From Ktedonobacteraceae bacterium (GTDB lineage: Bacteria > Chloroflexota > Ktedonobacteria > Ktedonobacterales > Ktedonobacteraceae), in NCBI GenBank assembly GCA_025928885.1, contig JAICIM010000003.1, positions 1 through 37,493 of the forward strand: DNA of 37,493 nt, written 5' to 3'. Of this stretch, positions 33,025 to 37,493 are shown in pieces. Below the pieces are notes generated by a model. The model had not been told where the DNA came from and ran no database searches. It saw only the letters and a program-made list of their open reading frames with translations. Positions within the stretch are counted from its first letter, which is position 1. Each line of letters starts with the position of its first letter. The position numbers and the translations under genes are program-made.

Positions 33025-35037
33025 TTAGAGTACCTTTTTGGCCTGCTCTACGATATTGTCAGCGGTGAAACCGAACTTCTGGAAGACCGTTTTGGCAGGA
33101 GCGGAAGCGCCGAAATGATTGAGGGTCACGGTTGTCCCCTGCAAGCCGACATAGCGGTCCCAACCCATCGGAGAGGCCGCTTCAATGGCGACGCGAGCGG
33201 TGACGCTCTTTGGCAGAACCGCCTCTTTATACTCTGCGCTTTGTTCCTCAAACAATTCCCAACTGGGCATACTTACTACACGAACGGCTATCCCCTCTTG
33301 ATGCAACTTATTGGCAGCATCCAGGGCGAGCGAAACCTCGGAGCCGGTGGCGATGAGGATGATCTGAGGAACACCTTCGCTATCTTGTAGCACGTACGCG
33401 CCCTTTGCGGTGTTACTTGCCGCGCCCAGTTGTGAGCGATCGAGCGTCGGGAGTGCCTGTCTGGTCAGCGCAAGGGCGACCGGGCCATGATGACTGATTG
33501 CTATGCGCCACGCCTCCGCCGTCTCGTTGGCATCGCCAGGACGCAGCACGGTCAGACCAGGAATGGCACGCAGAGCCGCCACCTGCTCAACTGGCTGGTG
33601 TGTGGGGCCATCTTCGCCCACGCCAATGCTATCGTGCGTGAAGACATAGATCGTCTTGATGCCCATCAGCGCGGCCAGCCGGATCGGTGGACGCATGTAG
33701 TCCGAGAAGATCAGGAACGTTGCGCCGAAGGGGATCAGGCCACCATAGAGGGACATACCATTCATGACGCTGCCCATTGCATGTTCGCGGATGCCGAAAT
33801 GCATGTTGCGTCCGTTCTCATCCGGTCCGAAGTCGCCCAGTCCCTTGACATAGGTATTGGTCGAAGGGGCCAGGTCAGCCGAACCGCCGATGAGGTTGGG
33901 CAGTTTGGGCGCAATGGCGCTCAGTGTTTTGCCGGAGGCGGCGCGGCTGGCGAGTGCCTCACCAGTTGCGAACGTCGGAATATCGCTATCCCAGCCCTCT
34001 GCTAGCTGCCCGCTCAGCTCTTGCTGCCACCGGGCTGCCAGTTCGGGATACGCGGATGCATAGGCGTTGAAGCGTTCCTGCCAATCCTGCTCCTGGGCTG
34101 CGCCACGCTCGACGGCCTGCCGATAATAGGTGAGGCTCTCTTCAGGAACATAGAACGGCTCCTCTGAGGGCCAGTTGAGGTTGCGCTTGGTGAGAAGCAC
34201 CTCGTCTGCTCCCAGCGGCTCGCCGTGCGCCTTCGAGCTATCTTGCTTGTTGGGGCTGCCGAAACCGATGTGGGTGCGGACAATGATCAGCGAGGGGCGC
34301 TCGTCGGCCTGAGCTGCCAGGATCGCCTGTTCCACTGAGGCCAGATCGTTGACATCAGCGACGCGCTGAACGTGCCAGTGATACGCTTCAAAGCGGCGGC
34401 CAACATCTTCGCCAAATGCCAGATTGGTTGAGCCTTCGATGGTAATGCTGTTGTCGTCGTAGAAGTAGATCAGTTTGCCCAGCTTTAAGAAACCGGCCAG
34501 AGAGGCAGCTTCGGCTGTAACACCCTCCATCAGGTCGCCGTCGCTGGCAATGGCGTAGATATAGTGGTCGATCAGGGTGTGATCGGGGCGGTTGTACTGG
34601 CTGGCGCGGAAGCGTTCTGCAATCGCCATGCCAACGCCATTGGCGAAGCCCTGACCAAGCGGACCGGTGGTGGTCTCGACGCCCGGGGTGTGTCCGTATT
34701 CCGGGTGTCCGGCAGTGCGGCTTCCCCACTGACGGAAACTCTTCAGTTCTTCAAGCGGCAGATCGTAGCCGGTGAGATGGAGCATGCTATAGAGCAGCAT
34801 GGACGCGTGACCAGCGGAAAGGATAAAGCGGTCGCGGTTGGCCCATGCAGGATTGCGTGGATTGTAGTGCATGAACCGGGTCCAGAGCAGGTAGGTGAGG
34901 GGGGCAAGGGCCATCGCAGTGCCGGGATGCCCGGAGTTGGCTTTCTGGACCCCATCCATCGCGAGCGTGCGAATCGTATTGATGCAAAGCTCTTCCAGAG
35001 TATTCTTCTGGATGGGCGTCTGTTCCTGTATTGTCAT
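33025..35037 (-). CDS. tkt: transketolase
   Basis: Thiamine-diphosphate enzyme transferring two-carbon units in the non-oxidative branch. A 670-residue protein: [20 protein letters not shown], the TPP motif [20 protein letters not shown] with [43 protein letters not shown] and [13 protein letters not shown] are all diagnostic. The start is taken at the ATG four bases after GGAGG, one codon inside the track's TTG. It is the first gene of the cluster, with an extended -10 promoter upstream. Confidence 0.97.
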   Translation of the reverse strand: MTIQEQTPIQKNTLEELCINTIRTLAMDGVQKANSGHPGTAMALAPLTYLLWTRFMHYNPRNPAWANRDRFILSAGHASMLLYSMLHLTGYDLPLEELKSFRQWGSRTAGHPEYGHTPGVETTTGPLGQGFANGVGMAIAERFRASQYNRPDHTLIDHYIYAIASDGDLMEGVTAEAASLAGFLKLGKLIYFYDDNSITIEGSTNLAFGEDVGRRFEAYHWHVQRVADVNDLASVEQAILAAQADERPSLIIVRTHIGFGSPNKQDSSKAHGEPLGADEVLLTKRNLNWPSEEPFYVPEESLTYYRQAVERGAAQEQDWQERFNAYASAYPELAARWQQELSGQLAEGWDSDIPTFATGEALASRAASGKTLSAIAPKLPNLIGGSADLAPSTNTYVKGLGDFGPDENGRNMHFGIREHAMGSVMNGMSLYGGLIPFGATFLIFSDYMRPPIRLAALMGIKTIYVFTHDSIGVGEDGPTHQPVEQVAALRAIPGLTVLRPGDANETAEAWRIAISHHGPVALALTRQALPTLDRSQLGAASNTAKGAYVLQDSEGVPQIILIATGSEVSLALDAANKLHQEGIAVRVVSMPSWELFEEQSAEYKEAVLPKSVTARVAIEAASPMGWDRYVGLQGTTVTLNHFGASAPAKTVFQKFGFTADNIVEQAKKVL

Positions 35038-35093
35038 CAATCCTCCGTGTACGTTTTGATTTATTGTATCTGATACACTAAGTCGTTACCCAT

Positions 35094-35102
35094 ATCATAT
35101 CA
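35094..35102 (-). promoter_or_regulatory. tkt: extended -10 promoter of tkt
   Basis: On the minus strand TGATATGAT gives an extended -10 with no clear -35. Start near 35087, about 50 bases before the ATG. Confidence 0.45.
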
Positions 35103-35205
35103 CATCCTCTCCCAAAAGGTAGTGGTTGAGACGTGCTGATATTTGGGCCAATCGATGTTTAGGGTAACTATGTGTGCAACTTGCTCAAAAATATGGTTGC
35201 TTCTC

Positions 35206-37493
35206 TCATGCATCTCGCTTGGCCTTCTGTTGCAACTCATAGAGCTTGCTGATCGCCTCAATTGGTGTTAGCTCGTCAATTGCAAGGTTTTTTAGCTCTT
35301 CCACCAGTGGATGTGGTTCGGCTGCAAAGAGGGTCATTTGCCATGCTGCTGGCATGGTCATATCGCGCATCGTCTTGCGGCGCGTTTTGGCATCGCCTGT
35401 GCGTTCTAGCTCTTCCAGAATCTCCTGTGCGCGATGGATCACCGGTCGGGGAATGCCTGCGAGCTGGGCGACATGAATGCCGTAGCTTCTATCTGCACCT
35501 CCTGGTACGATTTTGCGTAAGAAAATGACCTGCCCATTTTCTTCGGTGACGGCGACATTTAAGCAGCGAATACGTGGTAGCAACTGGGCAACCTCTACCA
35601 GTTCGTGGTAGTGGGTGGCGAAGAGCGTGCGTGCGCCACAGCGCTTGTTGTTGTGCAGGTATTCAACAATCGAGCGGGCAATCGCCAGACCATCATAGGT
35701 GCTGGTACCGCGCCCAATCTCATCGAGGATAATCAGGCTGCGTGACGTGGCGTGGTGCAGGATGTTGGCCGTCTCCACCATCTCCACCATAAATGTGCTC
35801 TGCCCGGTTGCCAGATCGTCCTGAGCGCCGATGCGGGTGAAAATGCGATCTACCAGCCCGATAATCGCGGACTCGGCTGGCACATAGCTGCCAATCTGCG
35901 CCATCAGTGCTATCAGAGCCACCTGACGCAAATAGGTCGATTTACCGGCCATATTGGGGCCGGTGATGATGGAGATCTGGGCCTCCTGATTGGAAAGGTT
36001 GGTGTCGTTCGGGATGAACGGTGTATCCGACTGCGTTTGCTCCACCACCGGATGGCGTCCGGCAACGATATGGACGATATCGCCGTCGTTGAGTTCGGGC
36101 CGACAATAGTTATATCTAGCCGCTACTTCCGCGAGGCTGAGATAGACATCGATTTCGGCAAGGGCGTGGGCAGTATCGAGAATGCGTTCGGCGGCATGAA
36201 TGGCGATATCGGAGCGGAGCTGGACGAAAAACTCGTTCTCTATCTTGTTGACGCGATCCTGCGCGTTGAGTACCAGCGTCTCGTACTCTTTCAGATCGGG
36301 CGTGATATAACGTTCGCTGTTCGTCAAGGTCTGACGGCGCTTGTATTCGGTTGGCACGCGGTTGAGGTTGGAATTTGTGACCTCGATAAAGTAGCCGGTG
36401 GCGCGATTATAGCCGACCTTGAGCGTGCTGATGCCGGTGCGCTTGCGTTCGCGCTGCTCTAGATTGGCGATCCACTGCTTGCCGTTTTGCGATGCATCTT
36501 TCAGCTGGTCAAGCTCTGCATTGAAGCCCGAGCGGATAATCCCACCCTCATTGATGCTCAGGGGCGGCTCGTCCACAATGGCCTGTTCGATCAACTTGAT
36601 AATATCGTCATTGTCGCTGAGCCGCTGGATCACACGCCAGAGCGAGGGCTTCTCCTGTTCGACCTCTTTTGTGAGCGTGGAGCGGATCTCGGCGGCAGAT
36701 TGCAGGCTGCTGGCAAGCGCGACGAGATCACGCGGGGTGGCGATGCGTTGTCGCACACGATTGATCAGCCGCTCCACATCGCCGATGCGCTTGAGCGATT
36801 CGGCGAGGCGGGCCTGGAGTAACGTGTCATTGAGCAACTCAGTAATCGTCTCCTGGCGCTGCTGTAAGATGGGGAGGTCGAGCAGCGGTTGATTGATCCA
36901 GCGGCGCAGCAAGCGACCACCCATCGGGGTGCGCGTCTTATCGAGTACCCAGAGCAGCGATCCCCGCGTGGAGCCGCTGCGCCCGGTTTCAAACAGTTCC
37001 AGGTTACGGCGGGTATAGGGATCGAGGGTCATAAAGTTGTTGACATGATAGGTTTCCATCGCCGTGAGGTGCTGAAGTAGCCCTTTTTGCGTCTCCTGCA
37101 CATAGGAAAGCACTGCTCCGGCGGCGCGAATAGCCAGCGGGAGATGGGCGCAACCAAAGCCCTCAAGCGAGGTCACCTCAAATTGTTGCAGCAGGCGGTG
37201 ACGGGCATCATCTTCGGCGAAGTAGCGCGAGTCGTGCGGCGTGACGTGTCCAGCCAGGCCGTTGAGCAGTTTTACAAGAGGTGCGAAATCGTCTTCGTCC
37301 TCTTCAACGTCGGGGATCTCAGCATTGGCGTTTCCGTTACTGCCGACCTTCGTGACCTGTTTCTCGTTCATTACGGCGGCCAGCCAGCGCCGCTTGCGGC
37401 TGCCGGGGCGACTGTAATGAGCTTCGACGAGGACCTCTGCCGGACCGACGCGGGCGATCTCCTGTTGCAGTGCCAGCTGGGGTTCGGGCGTGC
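35206..37493 (-). CDS. mutS: DNA mismatch repair protein MutS, partial
   Basis: Mismatch-recognition ATPase. The ORF track begins at an internal ATG (37371), but the frame stays open to the right edge (TPEPQLALQQEIARVGPAEV), so the N-terminal mismatch-binding domain is outside the window. Visible are the lever/core (ETYHVNNFMTLDPYTRRNLE, GSLLWVLDKTRTPMGGRLL), the clamp (STLKVGYNRATGYFIEVT) and the ATPase: Walker A GPNMAGKSTYLRQ, Walker B SLIILDEIGRGTSTYDG and FATHYHEL. An acidic, probably disordered segment (GNANAEIPDVEEDEDDFAPL) interrupts the connector domain. The gene ends 165 bases before the tkt start region. Confidence 0.96.
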   Translation of the reverse strand, partial: TPEPQLALQQEIARVGPAEVLVEAHYSRPGSRKRRWLAAVMNEKQVTKVGSNGNANAEIPDVEEDEDDFAPLVKLLNGLAGHVTPHDSRYFAEDDARHRLLQQFEVTSLEGFGCAHLPLAIRAAGAVLSYVQETQKGLLQHLTAMETYHVNNFMTLDPYTRRNLELFETGRSGSTRGSLLWVLDKTRTPMGGRLLRRWINQPLLDLPILQQRQETITELLNDTLLQARLAESLKRIGDVERLINRVRQRIATPRDLVALASSLQSAAEIRSTLTKEVEQEKPSLWRVIQRLSDNDDIIKLIEQAIVDEPPLSINEGGIIRSGFNAELDQLKDASQNGKQWIANLEQRERKRTGISTLKVGYNRATGYFIEVTNSNLNRVPTEYKRRQTLTNSERYITPDLKEYETLVLNAQDRVNKIENEFFVQLRSDIAIHAAERILDTAHALAEIDVYLSLAEVAARYNYCRPELNDGDIVHIVAGRHPVVEQTQSDTPFIPNDTNLSNQEAQISIITGPNMAGKSTYLRQVALIALMAQIGSYVPAESAIIGLVDRIFTRIGAQDDLATGQSTFMVEMVETANILHHATSRSLIILDEIGRGTSTYDGLAIARSIVEYLHNNKRCGARTLFATHYHELVEVAQLLPRIRCLNVAVTEENGQVIFLRKIVPGGADRSYGIHVAQLAGIPRPVIHRAQEILEELERTGDAKTRRKTMRDMTMPAAWQMTLFAAEPHPLVEELKNLAIDELTPIEAISKLYELQQKAKRDA

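Noticed and set aside
1-37493. CRISPR arrays, insertion sequences, prophage genes or tRNA genes
   Set aside because: No spaced direct repeats, transposase, integrase or phage proteins, and no tRNA T-arm/acceptor pattern were seen on reading both strands.

Overview
This window reads as chromosomal housekeeping DNA of a bacterium. The best fit is Chloroflexota, class Ktedonobacteria. That placement is an inference from moderate GC, sigma-A-like promoters, the Bacillus-like order clpC-radA-yacL-ispD-ispF, an actinobacterial/cyanobacterial-style pentose phosphate cluster with opcA, and small zinc-ribbon and proline-rich proteins of a kind common there. No transposase, integrase, CRISPR array, tRNA or rRNA gene was recognised.

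Layout, left to right. 1-2.6 kb (minus): a partial GT9 glycosyltransferase, a proline-rich zinc-ribbon protein, and an ispE-DUF5679 pair. 2.8-5.8 kb: a glycoside-hydrolase-like TIM-barrel protein, a TIM-barrel-like protein of unknown function, and purine nucleoside phosphorylase. 5.8-9.7 kb: a membrane-anchored protein of unknown function, a candidate structured RNA with its own promoter and terminator, a TatA-like gene with pterin carbinolamine dehydratase, a beta-hydroxyacid dehydrogenase, and a LysR regulator divergent from an Fsr-like MFS exporter (9.8-11.0 kb). 11.1-20.4 kb (minus): rpsA-like, then clpC, radA, yacL, ispD and ispF. 21-26 kb: a CoA-pyrophosphatase-like Nudix gene, a tail-anchored small protein, a thioesterase with a P1/S58 peptidase, and an HTH regulator with a methyltransferase. 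26.2-35.0 kb (minus): a near-complete pentose phosphate gene set (tkt, tal, gnd, zwf, opcA, pgl, rpe). 35.2 kb to the right edge: mutS, cut by the window.

How the genes work together. ispE, ispD and ispF supply three consecutive steps of the MEP isoprenoid pathway, and the neighbouring exporter resembles fosmidomycin-resistance transporters. zwf, opcA, pgl, gnd, rpe, tal and tkt form an oxidative plus non-oxidative pentose phosphate module, probably in two or three transcripts. clpC, radA, mutS and the Nudix hydrolase belong to protein quality control, DNA repair and metabolite housekeeping.

Most non-coding interest lies in four places: a promoter-hairpin-hairpin-terminator unit at 6571-6762; a diverged tandem duplication of the rpsA 3' end, terminator and promoter at 18.2-18.96 kb; a roughly 390-nt leader before rpsA; and several very long perfect hairpins at gene ends, the largest a 28-bp stem at 11048-11110. 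I found no convincing unknown multi-gene system. All promoter and RNA calls were made by eye.
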